Shown here piece by piece: positions 19,845 through 26,731 of a stretch of 27,304 bases of DNA (positions within the stretch are counted from its first letter, which is position 1; each line of letters opens with the position of its first letter). This stretch comes from a virus. The notes below the pieces were generated by a model. It worked only from the letters and a program-made list of their open reading frames with translations, did not search any database and was not told where the DNA came from. The stretch lies in IMG/VR virus record IMGVR_UViG_3300020074_003022, positions 1 through 27,304 of that record; one strand, written 5' to 3'. The position numbers and the translations under genes are program-made.

Positions 19845-20108
19845 TCAGGGATGCAGGTGAGACACGACCTGGGCCAGGCGGGCGATGGCCTTGGCTCGAG
19901 GGGGCCGGCGGGAGCCTCCTTGAAGGATGACGAGCGGGACCTTGGCCTTCTTGGCCAGAGATCGGACGTCCAGGCCTCCCCGGCGGGCCAGGTCCACCAG
20001 GATCCTGCCCACCCGTTTCCGGTGGTTTTCCTCGGTGGCGAGACAGGCGTGGCTCCTCTCGCCGGGGGATATGCTGGGGGAAGTCTCCAGGGTTCTCTTG
20101 CTGGGCAT
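19845..20108 (-). CDS. Helix-turn-helix protein, 87 aa
   Basis: ATG 20108 starts MPSKRTLETSPSISPGERSH; the C-terminal about 50 residues contain VGRILVDLARRGGLDVRSLAKKAKVPLVILQGGSRRP (quoted as positions about 34-70), with the helix-turn-helix pattern of short XRE/Cro-type domains. It is divergent from the portal gene, and its start codon lies between the -35 and -10 boxes of the portal promoter. It is thus well placed to influence head-gene transcription. No clear Shine-Dalgarno precedes the start, so the N-terminus is uncertain. Confidence 0.65.
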   Translation of the reverse strand: MPSKRTLETSPSISPGERSHACLATEENHRKRVGRILVDLARRGGLDVRSLAKKAKVPLVILQGGSRRPPRAKAIARLAQVVSHLHP

Positions 20109-20127
20109 ACCCGGATTGTCGCATAAT
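20098..20127 (+). promoter_or_regulatory. Candidate promoter of the head-gene operon
   Basis: TTGCTG (20098-20103), an 18-bp spacer and CATAAT (20122-20127). Predicted transcription start is near 20134, about 11 bases before the portal ATG and next to the GGGGAGA ribosome-binding site. Confidence 0.5.
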
Positions 20128-20144
20128 TCCTGGGGAGATTCCAC

Positions 20145-22088
20145 ATGTCCGACATTGACGCACAGCATCCCCCCGTGAGTCTTCCCGGGCCATTGCAGGC
20201 TGCTCTGAAGGCGGCTACCGGAGAAGGGAATGGAGAGGACAAGACCCGCGCGGACGGGTCTTCCGCTCCTGCCACGGGGGATCGGCCCGCCTTTGAGGTG
20301 GGCTGGCTTTCCATCACTTCTCCGACGGGGAGGCAGCTCGACACGGGAGTGGAGGGCTCGGTCCTGTTCGGCGGGCTGGACGTGGAGGAGCAGCTCTCCA
20401 CGGGCGATCCGTACCTGGAGCCCCCGGAGAACGTGGACGAGGCGTACAAGCTCTACCGACTGTCCGTCTACCTGTCCGGGATCGTGGACGCGCTGTGCGT
20501 GAACGTGTACGCGGCTGGCCTGGTGTTCACGCCCCGGCTTCCCTTGAGCCAGCCCCAGGCGATCACGCCCCGGATCCGGGCCTCCCTGGAGCTCCGGAAG
20601 TCCGGGGAGGTCCTGGGGGATACCCCGGAGGTATCCGACGAGGAAGTGGACGCGGAGATCAAGAAGCTCACTTCCCGCGCGTACCAGGAGGCCGTGTACC
20701 TGGAAGGCTTCTTGTCCCGATGCTGCCCGGACATGAGCTTCCTGGAGCTGGGCTGGCAGACCGGCCTGGATCTGGAAGTGAGCGGGAACGCCTACTGGGA
20801 AGTCCTGCGGGATACCCAGGGAAGGCCCGCCCGGTTCGTCTGGGTCCCGGCGTCCACGGTCCGCGCGCAGACGCAGGACCCGACCCTGGTGGTGACGTCC
20901 CGGATCTGCCAGCGGAACGCCCTGGACTGGTCTCGGGAAGTGCAGCCCCGGCGGTTCCGTCCCTACCTCCAGATCAATCCCTCGACGGGGCAGATCCTGG
21001 CCCGGTTCAAGGAGTACGGGGATCCCCGGGTGATGTCCCGGACGACCGGCCGGTACTACAAGGACATGGAAGAGTTCCAGGCCTCGGACAAGGAGAGGTA
21101 CGAGGACGCCACGGGGGTCGAGCATCACTACCTGCCGGCCAACGAGCTGCTCCACTTCCGGCTGCCCTACGCCGGGAGCCATGTGTACGGGCGCGGCAGG
21201 TGGGGCGGGAGCTACCCCAGCCTGCAAGGGACTCGGGACCTGGACGAGCTGAACAAGCGGGTCGTGACCGACCAGGAGATCCCGCAGATGATCATGTCCA
21301 TCTGTGGAGGGCATCCCGGAGCCATGTCAGCCGCCGTCAAGCGGTTCCAGGAACAGATCGCCGACCGCAAGAAGAAGGGGGAACGCGGGATCTGGATCAT
21401 CCACGCCTACGGGAGGGATACCACCCCGGGTGTCGCTGCGCAGACCCCGACCGTGGAGTGGAAGGAAACCAAGCAGGCGCAGACCGACGATGCCCTGGGT
21501 CTGCAGTACAAGAAGGCCAGCTACTTCGACGCTCGCCTGGGCTACCGCATCTCCCGAATGGCCCTCGGGGACGACGCCGACCTGAACAAGGCCACGGCCA
21601 TGCTGTCCCTGCGGCAGACCGAGGAGCAAGTGCACGACCCTCGACGGGACCTGATGGCCAGCACGCTGAACACCCTGGTCCTGCCCGAGCTGGGCATCCA
21701 GGTGGTCCGGGCCAAGTTCCTGAGCCGGCCCCCCAAGGACCCGACCGAGCTGGCCAACATCACCAAGATCTTCTCGGAGATCGGCCTGACCCCCGACGAG
21801 TCGCGGGAGATCGCCGGGGAGATCCTTGGCCGGGACTACAAGGACCTCGCCGGCGCCTGGTCCCGCATCCCCAGCCGGATCCTCACGGCCATCCTCCAGA
21901 CCAAGAACCATGTCACGGCCGCCGCCCTCCTGGGCGCGGAAGGAAGTGGAGACCTGCTTCCTGCTCTCCAGGAAGCGCTTCGCCAGGAGTTCCTGTCAGG
22001 GAAGGAATCAGAACGTACACCTCGAGAAGAAGTACCACCCCAAGAAGGATCGCACGAGGATCCGGAAGAGAAAGAGGCTGGATCGTGA
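20145..22088 (+). CDS. Phage portal protein, 647 aa
   Basis: Forms the dodecameric ring through which DNA enters the capsid. About 60 N-terminal residues are low-complexity. The region from VDEAYKLYRLSVYLSGIVDALCVNVY (about 98-123) resembles the start of PBSX-family portals. LELGWQTGLDLEVSGNAYWEVLRD, the 'vlgNayve' part, follows, then the HHYLPANELLHFRLPYAGSHVYG segment (all spans, given by position). GYRISRMALGDDADLNKATA is the 'ppellG' analogue before the stem helices. The C-terminal tail is Glu/Arg-rich. ATG 20145 follows GGGGAGATTCCAC. No terminase gene lies upstream, which is unusual for this position. Confidence 0.85.
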   Translation: MSDIDAQHPPVSLPGPLQAALKAATGEGNGEDKTRADGSSAPATGDRPAFEVGWLSITSPTGRQLDTGVEGSVLFGGLDVEEQLSTGDPYLEPPENVDEAYKLYRLSVYLSGIVDALCVNVYAAGLVFTPRLPLSQPQAITPRIRASLELRKSGEVLGDTPEVSDEEVDAEIKKLTSRAYQEAVYLEGFLSRCCPDMSFLELGWQTGLDLEVSGNAYWEVLRDTQGRPARFVWVPASTVRAQTQDPTLVVTSRICQRNALDWSREVQPRRFRPYLQINPSTGQILARFKEYGDPRVMSRTTGRYYKDMEEFQASDKERYEDATGVEHHYLPANELLHFRLPYAGSHVYGRGRWGGSYPSLQGTRDLDELNKRVVTDQEIPQMIMSICGGHPGAMSAAVKRFQEQIADRKKKGERGIWIIHAYGRDTTPGVAAQTPTVEWKETKQAQTDDALGLQYKKASYFDARLGYRISRMALGDDADLNKATAMLSLRQTEEQVHDPRRDLMASTLNTLVLPELGIQVVRAKFLSRPPKDPTELANITKIFSEIGLTPDESREIAGEILGRDYKDLAGAWSRIPSRILTAILQTKNHVTAAALLGAEGSGDLLPALQEALRQEFLSGKESERTPREEVPPQEGSHEDPEEKEAGS

Positions 22089-22459
22089 TCGCATTCAGAT
22101 CGGAGGACTGGACACCCGGTCCGACAGAGTTCCCAGGGACTCCCCCCAGAGAAACCCTGGAGCAAGAGGCGCAGCGGCTCCTCTCGCAAGGGAAGGCCCG
22201 CTGCATGATCTGCCACCAGGTCCGGGGCCTGGATGACCAGGTGACCATCGCCTTCGGCAAAGGGCTGCTCCTGGCCGCCTGCACCGACTGCGTTCCCATG
22301 GGAGGGATCGTCCTCCTGAAGCTCTCGGGGGGATCCTTCCAGGTGATCCTCCGAGAGCCCCGCCTGCTGACTCGGATCATCGACAGGGCCCTGGACCTCC
22401 TGGCTCCCAGGAAGGTCCAGTGCCAGGTCGTCCGGAACACAGAAAGGGGGGACTCCTGA
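22085..22459 (+). CDS. Small zinc-ribbon-like protein in the head operon, 124 aa
   Basis: Starts with GTG at 22085, overlapping the portal stop as GTGA. The product begins MIAFRSEDWTPGPTEF. CMIC (about 39-42) and CTDC (about 65-68) make a CxxC-x22-CxxC site likely to bind zinc. A mixed alpha/beta C-terminal half (IVLLKLSGGSFQVILREPRLL, about 74-94) follows. The position between portal and head proteins suggests a packaging or morphogenesis factor, but no family is recognised. The stop overlaps the next start (TGATG). Confidence 0.65.
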   Translation: MIAFRSEDWTPGPTEFPGTPPRETLEQEAQRLLSQGKARCMICHQVRGLDDQVTIAFGKGLLLAACTDCVPMGGIVLLKLSGGSFQVILREPRLLTRIIDRALDLLAPRKVQCQVVRNTERGDS

Positions 22460-23049
22460 TGGGCAACATCATTCTTCCGGGAGATCCCCGGTTCGGCGCG
22501 ACCCCGACGGGCCCGCGTGAGGAGGCCCCCCCGAGAGACATGCCCGTGCTCGCATCGCACGAGGTGAGCATCTCGATCCCTCCGGCCTTGCAGGAAGACC
22601 TGCGCATGAACCAGCACCTGGCCCGGGAGTTCATGCAGAGGCTGACCCAGGCCATCGCTACGAGCATGCAGGACCCCCGGACCAGACCTCGGCTCATCGG
22701 GAGCGACATCGGTGCCGTCCTCAAGGAGAGGATGGCGATCGTCTGCAAGGCGGCGATCATCCTCCGGCGGGACCTGGGCTACACCCTGCAGCAGACCATG
22801 GACGAGCTGCCCGGGCAGTTCATGACCTCCCTGATTGAGGGGCGAAGTCTCCTGGACATCCTGGAGGAACGCACGCAGAAGGGCCGCTGGCAGGACCCGG
22901 AGACCCAGAACAAGCCCGTCCTCCGCGCGGTGGATCAGGAAGACATGCACGAGGTCCAGCCGGAAAGCCTGGGAAACCTGGACGCGGACCTCGGGGACGT
23001 GCGAAGCATAGGGAACGTCCCGGACGACGATGATTCCAAGGCGGAGTGA
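22459..23049 (+). CDS. Hypothetical head-operon protein, 196 aa
   Basis: ATG 22459 overlaps the preceding TGA, with GGGGGGACTCCTG upstream. The product starts MGNIILPGDPRFGATP, has a Pro-rich leader and then a helical core (LAREFMQRLTQAIATSMQ; LKERMAIVCKAAIILRRDLG; LQQTMDELPGQFMTSLIEG). The C-terminus is acidic and ends DDDDSKAE. The all-helical core with acidic tail might be an assembly or scaffolding accessory. No homologue recognised. Confidence 0.65.
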   Translation: MGNIILPGDPRFGATPTGPREEAPPRDMPVLASHEVSISIPPALQEDLRMNQHLAREFMQRLTQAIATSMQDPRTRPRLIGSDIGAVLKERMAIVCKAAIILRRDLGYTLQQTMDELPGQFMTSLIEGRSLLDILEERTQKGRWQDPETQNKPVLRAVDQEDMHEVQPESLGNLDADLGDVRSIGNVPDDDDSKAE

Positions 23050-23055
23050 CAGACC

Positions 23056-24105
23056 ATGACCGAAGCTGAGAAGATCAAGTCCCTCGTGAACGCTATCCAG
23101 TGGCGGGACAACCCCGAATACTGGTCCACCGAAGAGCTCGTCATGGTCTGGCGGGATCTGCACACCAACTTCGGGGACAAGCCCAACGCGGTGGCCGAGG
23201 AGCTCGAGCAGAAGATCTCCATTGCCGCCAGCCAGCGAGGCCTTCCCAACCGATACAAGGACAAGCTGTCCAAGGACGCCGGGACCCAGCTCACGGATAT
23301 CCCCGCGCCCACCATCCGGGAGGTCATGGCCTACCTGGACCCGATCGCCCTGGATTCCCGCGCGGTGAACCTCGTTCAGAGCACGGACCAGGGGCCCGTC
23401 TACGTCGAGGTCCGGGCTTCTCTCCTCCAGCCCCTGGTCCAGGAGATCATCCGGGCCGTCAACCGGTTCATGCCCCCGGGCGTCACGGTCCTCCGCCTGC
23501 CCAACGCGAAGAAGGGCACCTTCGTCGAGACCGCCTCGGTCTACTCCCTCGCCCTCCAGAAGACCTACGGCTGGTCCGAGGTTTCCACCTGGGACGCCGT
23601 CGTGAAGGATGTCCGGGGGCAGGCGCAGGACGCCTCCCGGGTCTTCAAGCAGTATGATCCCCTGGCTCTCCCGCTGACCGTGGTGAAGGTCTCCGAGGAC
23701 GACAAGCGCATCATCACCGCCTGCATCCTCCGCCCGGGCGTCGTGGACAAGACCGTGGCCAACCCGGACGGCAGCGCCACGGGCGCCGCCGGGGACGTCT
23801 ACGACGAGGGGGAGGTCTGGAAGGCCATGTGCTGGTACATGGAGCACTGCCGGGACGTGGGCGTGCACCACTCCGTGGACGGCGGCTACGCCGTGACCGA
23901 CGACGACATCGTCCTCCTCGAGAACTGGCAGGAGCGCCAGGGCTGGAAGACCGACCGGGGTGAGATCAAGCTCGGCGACTGGATGCAGACCCACAAGGTG
24001 CACAACGACAAGATCTGGGCCGACATCAAGGCCGGCAAGCTCACCGGCTGGTCCGTGGGCATGAACATGCAGTACCGGATCGAGGAGATAGCCCAGGAAG
24101 AGTAG
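23056..24105 (+). CDS. xkdF-like: XkdF-type putative prohead protease with extra N-terminal region, 349 aa
   Basis: The C-terminal part (about 215-342) matches the pattern of XkdF, the PBSX-type putative phage serine protease. RIITACILRPGVVDK is followed by DEGEVWKAMCWYMEH, HHSVDGGY (H271/H272), IVLLENW, LGDWMQTHKVHNDKIWADIKAG and TGWSVGM (S333), the last being the 'tGfSigg' motif. The likely job is to cleave scaffold and capsid during head maturation. The first about 205 residues are not part of the usual domain and are unrecognised. The protein stops soon after TGWSVGM, where relatives normally continue into a 'sLVdrgAN' segment; that segment appears at the start of the next gene. Confidence 0.75.
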   Translation: MTEAEKIKSLVNAIQWRDNPEYWSTEELVMVWRDLHTNFGDKPNAVAEELEQKISIAASQRGLPNRYKDKLSKDAGTQLTDIPAPTIREVMAYLDPIALDSRAVNLVQSTDQGPVYVEVRASLLQPLVQEIIRAVNRFMPPGVTVLRLPNAKKGTFVETASVYSLALQKTYGWSEVSTWDAVVKDVRGQAQDASRVFKQYDPLALPLTVVKVSEDDKRIITACILRPGVVDKTVANPDGSATGAAGDVYDEGEVWKAMCWYMEHCRDVGVHHSVDGGYAVTDDDIVLLENWQERQGWKTDRGEIKLGDWMQTHKVHNDKIWADIKAGKLTGWSVGMNMQYRIEEIAQEE

Positions 24106-24184
24106 GTGTCCCCGACCTGTGGGATTTCTTCCCCGTCTCCTCTCTATCTTTCCCCTGCCCATCCTGGAAATCTGAATCCTGAAA

Positions 24185-24218
24185 AATCTTGCGGCCCCCG
24201 GATACCTGTCGCAAGGTT
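24185..24218 (+). promoter_or_regulatory. Hairpin between protease and scaffold-like genes
   Basis: AATCTTGCG (24185-24193) can pair with CGCAAGGTT (24210-24218), nine pairs including one G-U, with a 16-base loop. It is not followed by a T run, so it is unlikely to be a simple terminator. The rest of the 130-base gap is a C/T-rich stretch (about 24124-24160). No convincing promoter was found. Confidence 0.4.
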
Positions 24219-24235
24219 GTCCTTGGGAGTCATCC

Positions 24236-25192
24236 ATGGCTCGGAAGAGTGACAAGACCCTCAAGGTCAGGCGGCTGGTGAACATGGAGCCCTTCGAGAA
24301 CCGACTGGTTCCGAAGGGTGCAAATGGCACGCCCTTCGTCGTGATCAAGAGGGTGATCGAGGAGCATCGCATGAGCACGAAGCCCAAGGTGGATGCCGAC
24401 AAGCTGGACCTGGCCATCCAGAAGCTCCAGGAGATCGCGGCCGTGGTCAAGTCCGGCAAGCCCCTGGACGACCCGGCCGGCCAGGCCGTCCTCGACGGGA
24501 TGTCCGGCGCGGCCGGCCTGCTCTCCGAGAGCATGCCCGACCTCGCCCCGGAGATCACGCTCCCGGGCAAGGACCCCCTGGCCCCCGTGATCAAGAGCCT
24601 CGAGGCCCTGGCCGTGGCCGCCAACGGACTGGACGTGAACCTCGCGGCGGGCATCGACGACGTCAAGGCCGCCCTCGTGGAGCTCCAGAAGGTAGCCACC
24701 AAGGATGAGCCCCCGAAGGTCGAGGAGACCAAGCCGGTCGAGAGCCCGAAGACCGAGGAGAAGGTCGAAGGGAAGACCGAGCAGAAGACCGAGCAGAAGA
24801 CCGAGGAGTCCAAGCCGGTCGAGACCAAGCCACCGGAGACCAAGCCGGAAGGCGACGGGAAGGGTTCCGAGGGGAAGGCTCCCGAGGGGCAGGGCGACCC
24901 GACGGTGGTGACCCGGGCGCAGCTCGAGGAGTTCGGCAAGGGGCTCACGGCCAAGCTGCTCCAGGACCTGCAGGCGGCCCTGTCTCCCATGACGGAGACC
25001 GTGAAGTCCCTGCAGGGAGCGCTGGCCTCCGCGCCGTCGGCGGCTTCGCCGCAGGCCAGCACCGAGGTGATCAAGAAGGAGACCCCCGAGGAGCAGAAGC
25101 AGCGTGTGCTGCGCGGGCAGGCGTTCGACGACCTGTCCAACCCGGAGGTCATCAAGCTGTTCGACGTCGAGAAGGACGTGCCGGCCCTGTAG
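24236..25192 (+). CDS. Scaffold-like protein with protease-type N-terminal segment, 318 aa
   Basis: ATG 24236 follows GGGAG at a six-base spacing. The first 40 residues include ENRLVPKGANGTPFVVIK, which resembles the 'vsLVprGANg.pf.viK' segment that closes many XkdF-type proteases. The rest is helical and acidic. Residues about 160-220 are a Lys/Glu/Pro/Thr repeat region (KTEQKTEQKTEE, ETKPPETKP). The last about 90 are helical again. Composition and position directly before the capsid gene fit a scaffolding protein or capsid-assembly core. An internal ATG at 24371 (MSTKPKVD) could give a form without the protease-like segment. Confidence 0.65.
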   Translation: MARKSDKTLKVRRLVNMEPFENRLVPKGANGTPFVVIKRVIEEHRMSTKPKVDADKLDLAIQKLQEIAAVVKSGKPLDDPAGQAVLDGMSGAAGLLSESMPDLAPEITLPGKDPLAPVIKSLEALAVAANGLDVNLAAGIDDVKAALVELQKVATKDEPPKVEETKPVESPKTEEKVEGKTEQKTEQKTEESKPVETKPPETKPEGDGKGSEGKAPEGQGDPTVVTRAQLEEFGKGLTAKLLQDLQAALSPMTETVKSLQGALASAPSAASPQASTEVIKKETPEEQKQRVLRGQAFDDLSNPEVIKLFDVEKDVPAL

Positions 25193-25234
25193 CCACGGGG
25201 CTCTCACCAACGAGCTGACGGAGAGGGACGCACC

Positions 25235-26182
25235 ATGAAGGAGAACCGAGAGCTGATCCAGGCCGTGGTCGCCAAGGCCGACATGGCCGTGGCCGACCTT
25301 GCCGCCGGTGGAGCCGAGGTCCGGGAGCAACTCAACCGCTTCCTCGTCATCATGATCGTGAGGGACACGGTCCTCCCGCTGGTCCGGACCATGACCATCG
25401 GGAGGAACCAGCGGGAGATCCCCAAGATGACCACCTTCGGCGGGAACGTGATGCACCCCGCCGTCGAGTCGCAGGCCCTCACGATCGCGCAGCGCGTGCG
25501 ACCCGGGTTCGGCCAGGTCATCCTGACCACCTTCAAGGGCAAGTGCCAGGTGGACTTCCCCGAGGAGGTGCTCCGCCGACAGGTCGAGGGCCCCGCGTTC
25601 AAGAACACGATGCTCGCCTACCTGGCTCTGCACGTGAAGCGGGACATCGGCGACAAGCTGCTCAACGGCAACACGGTCACCGGCGCCACCCCGTGGCTCC
25701 GGCAGGCCAACGGCATGCGGGCGCTGGCCACCACGAACGTGTTCCCGGCTGGCAACGTGGACCTGTCCGGCGACGTGCTGGACACCACGATCCTGACCAT
25801 GCCCCTGGCGTTCGAGGACGTCGAGGAGCGGGCCGTGTTCCTCACGAACCGGAACGCCCACGCCGCCTACCGGCGCGAGCTCGGGCTCCGCATCGGTGGC
25901 CTGGGCGACTCCCACGTGGTGGACAAGCGGCCCCTGATGTACGACGACGTCCCGGTGGTCAAGGTCCCCCTGATGCCGGGCAACCTGGGCGGCGGGCTCA
26001 ACGAGACGGTGGTCCTGTACCTCGACCCGAAGAACATGATCTACGCCGTCGAGGAGAACCTCGTCGTCCGCTCGGAGTACGCCATCCGGGAGGACGTGTG
26101 GACCGTGGTCATGACCATCACCTACGCCCAGCAGTACGAGCACGAGCCGATGGTGGTCCAGACCACGCAGGTCAACGGGTAG
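25235..26182 (+). CDS. Major capsid protein, HK97-fold type, 315 aa
   Basis: ATG 25235 follows CGGAGAGGGACGCACC. An N-terminal helix (MKENRELIQAVVAKADMAV) is followed by REIPKMTTFGGNVMHPAVE, the E-loop-like region. A long P-domain helix (NTMLAYLALHVKRDIGDKLL, about 128-147) comes next. The A-domain strand/loop series ends with LYLDPKNMIYAVEENLVV and WTVVMTITYAQQYEHEP, typical of the C-terminal part of HK97-like capsid proteins ('..r.......a....a'). Its position after protease and scaffold-like genes agrees. It makes the icosahedral shell. Structured DNA follows the stop. Confidence 0.8.
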   Translation: MKENRELIQAVVAKADMAVADLAAGGAEVREQLNRFLVIMIVRDTVLPLVRTMTIGRNQREIPKMTTFGGNVMHPAVESQALTIAQRVRPGFGQVILTTFKGKCQVDFPEEVLRRQVEGPAFKNTMLAYLALHVKRDIGDKLLNGNTVTGATPWLRQANGMRALATTNVFPAGNVDLSGDVLDTTILTMPLAFEDVEERAVFLTNRNAHAAYRRELGLRIGGLGDSHVVDKRPLMYDDVPVVKVPLMPGNLGGGLNETVVLYLDPKNMIYAVEENLVVRSEYAIREDVWTVVMTITYAQQYEHEPMVVQTTQVNG

Positions 26183-26183
26183 T

Positions 26184-26219
26184 CCCTGGGGTAGCCCCGG
26201 GCCCAGGGGTAACCCTGGG
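26184..26219 (+). promoter_or_regulatory. Two tandem hairpins just after the capsid gene
   Basis: GGGG-TAG-CCCC (26188-26198), extendable by three pairs, is followed by CCCAGGG-GTAA-CCCTGGG (26202-26219), a seven-pair stem with a GNRA-class tetraloop. CCCTGGG at 26184-26190 could instead pair with CCCAGGG at 26202-26208. There is no T run. Confidence 0.6.
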
Positions 26220-26236
26220 AAATGGGACCCGGTAGG

Positions 26237-26283
26237 GGGGAACCAGTGCCTTTGAACCCGATGGGGTTCCCCGTGGGGAACCC
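26237..26283 (+). promoter_or_regulatory. Mutually exclusive hairpins ahead of the next gene's RBS
   Basis: GGTTCCCC (26265-26272) can pair with GGGGAACC upstream (26237-26244) or with GGGGAACC downstream (26275-26282). The second choice is a near-perfect nine-base palindrome ending three bases before the GGGAGGAG ribosome-binding site. Confidence 0.55.
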
Positions 26284-26300
26284 TTGGGAGGAGTGAGAAC

Positions 26301-26666
26301 ATGGCCATCACGAACGCTGCCGCCACCGGGACCCAGGGCCTGCGGGCGCCCCTCAAGGTCCAGAGCATGGGCCGGCTGGACTTCGACCTGGACAACAGCT
26401 ACCCGGCCAACGCGGGAGGGTACGCCTCCTTCGCCAACACGGCCGGGGGCACGATCCAGGGCATCTCCGCGTTCACCGGGGTCACGGTCATCGAGATCCC
26501 GGACAAGATCGTGGAGAACGCCGCCGGCGGAACCTGGGCGCTCCTGCACTGGGACCGCGCCAACGACCGGCTCATGGTCATCAACCCGGCCACGGGCGTC
26601 GAGTTCGCGAACGGCGCGGACCTGTCCGGGTTCACCAACGTGGAGCTCTCGTTCTACTACATCTGA
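26301..26666 (+). CDS. Small capsid-associated protein candidate, 121 aa
   Basis: ATG 26301 lies seven bases after GGGAGGAG. The product begins MAITNAAATGTQGLRAPLK and is uncharged and beta-rich, with Gly/Ala/Asn-rich loops (NTAGGTIQGISAFTGVTVIEI, about 49-69) and an aromatic end (VELSFYYI). Size, composition and position directly behind the major capsid gene fit a decoration or cement protein, but no fold can be confirmed. The 118-base leader contains strong hairpins that may tune its expression relative to the capsid protein. Confidence 0.65.
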   Translation: MAITNAAATGTQGLRAPLKVQSMGRLDFDLDNSYPANAGGYASFANTAGGTIQGISAFTGVTVIEIPDKIVENAAGGTWALLHWDRANDRLMVINPATGVEFANGADLSGFTNVELSFYYI

Positions 26667-26692
26667 TCGACCTCCACGACAGCCTCTCCCGC

Positions 26693-26707
26693 GGGGTCAC
26701 GGACCCC
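26693..26707 (+). promoter_or_regulatory. Short hairpin between structural genes
   Basis: GGGGTC-ACG-GACCCC, a six-pair stem with a three-base loop, 24 bases upstream of the next ATG. No T run follows, so attenuation or mRNA protection is more likely than termination. Confidence 0.4.
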
Positions 26708-26731
26708 TGACAACGTTCAACGGAGGCTCCC

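Noticed and set aside
21913-25155. 1080-aa open frame on the minus strand opposite the head genes
   Set aside because: It lies antisense to well-supported genes, has no Shine-Dalgarno, and shows the repetitive Asp/Gly/Val/His-rich composition typical of GC-rich shadow frames.
26184-26283. Rho-independent terminator after the capsid gene
   Set aside because: The stems are strong but no T run follows any of them.
24230-26395. 721-aa open frame on the minus strand
   Set aside because: Antisense to the scaffold-like and capsid genes; composition is that of a shadow frame.
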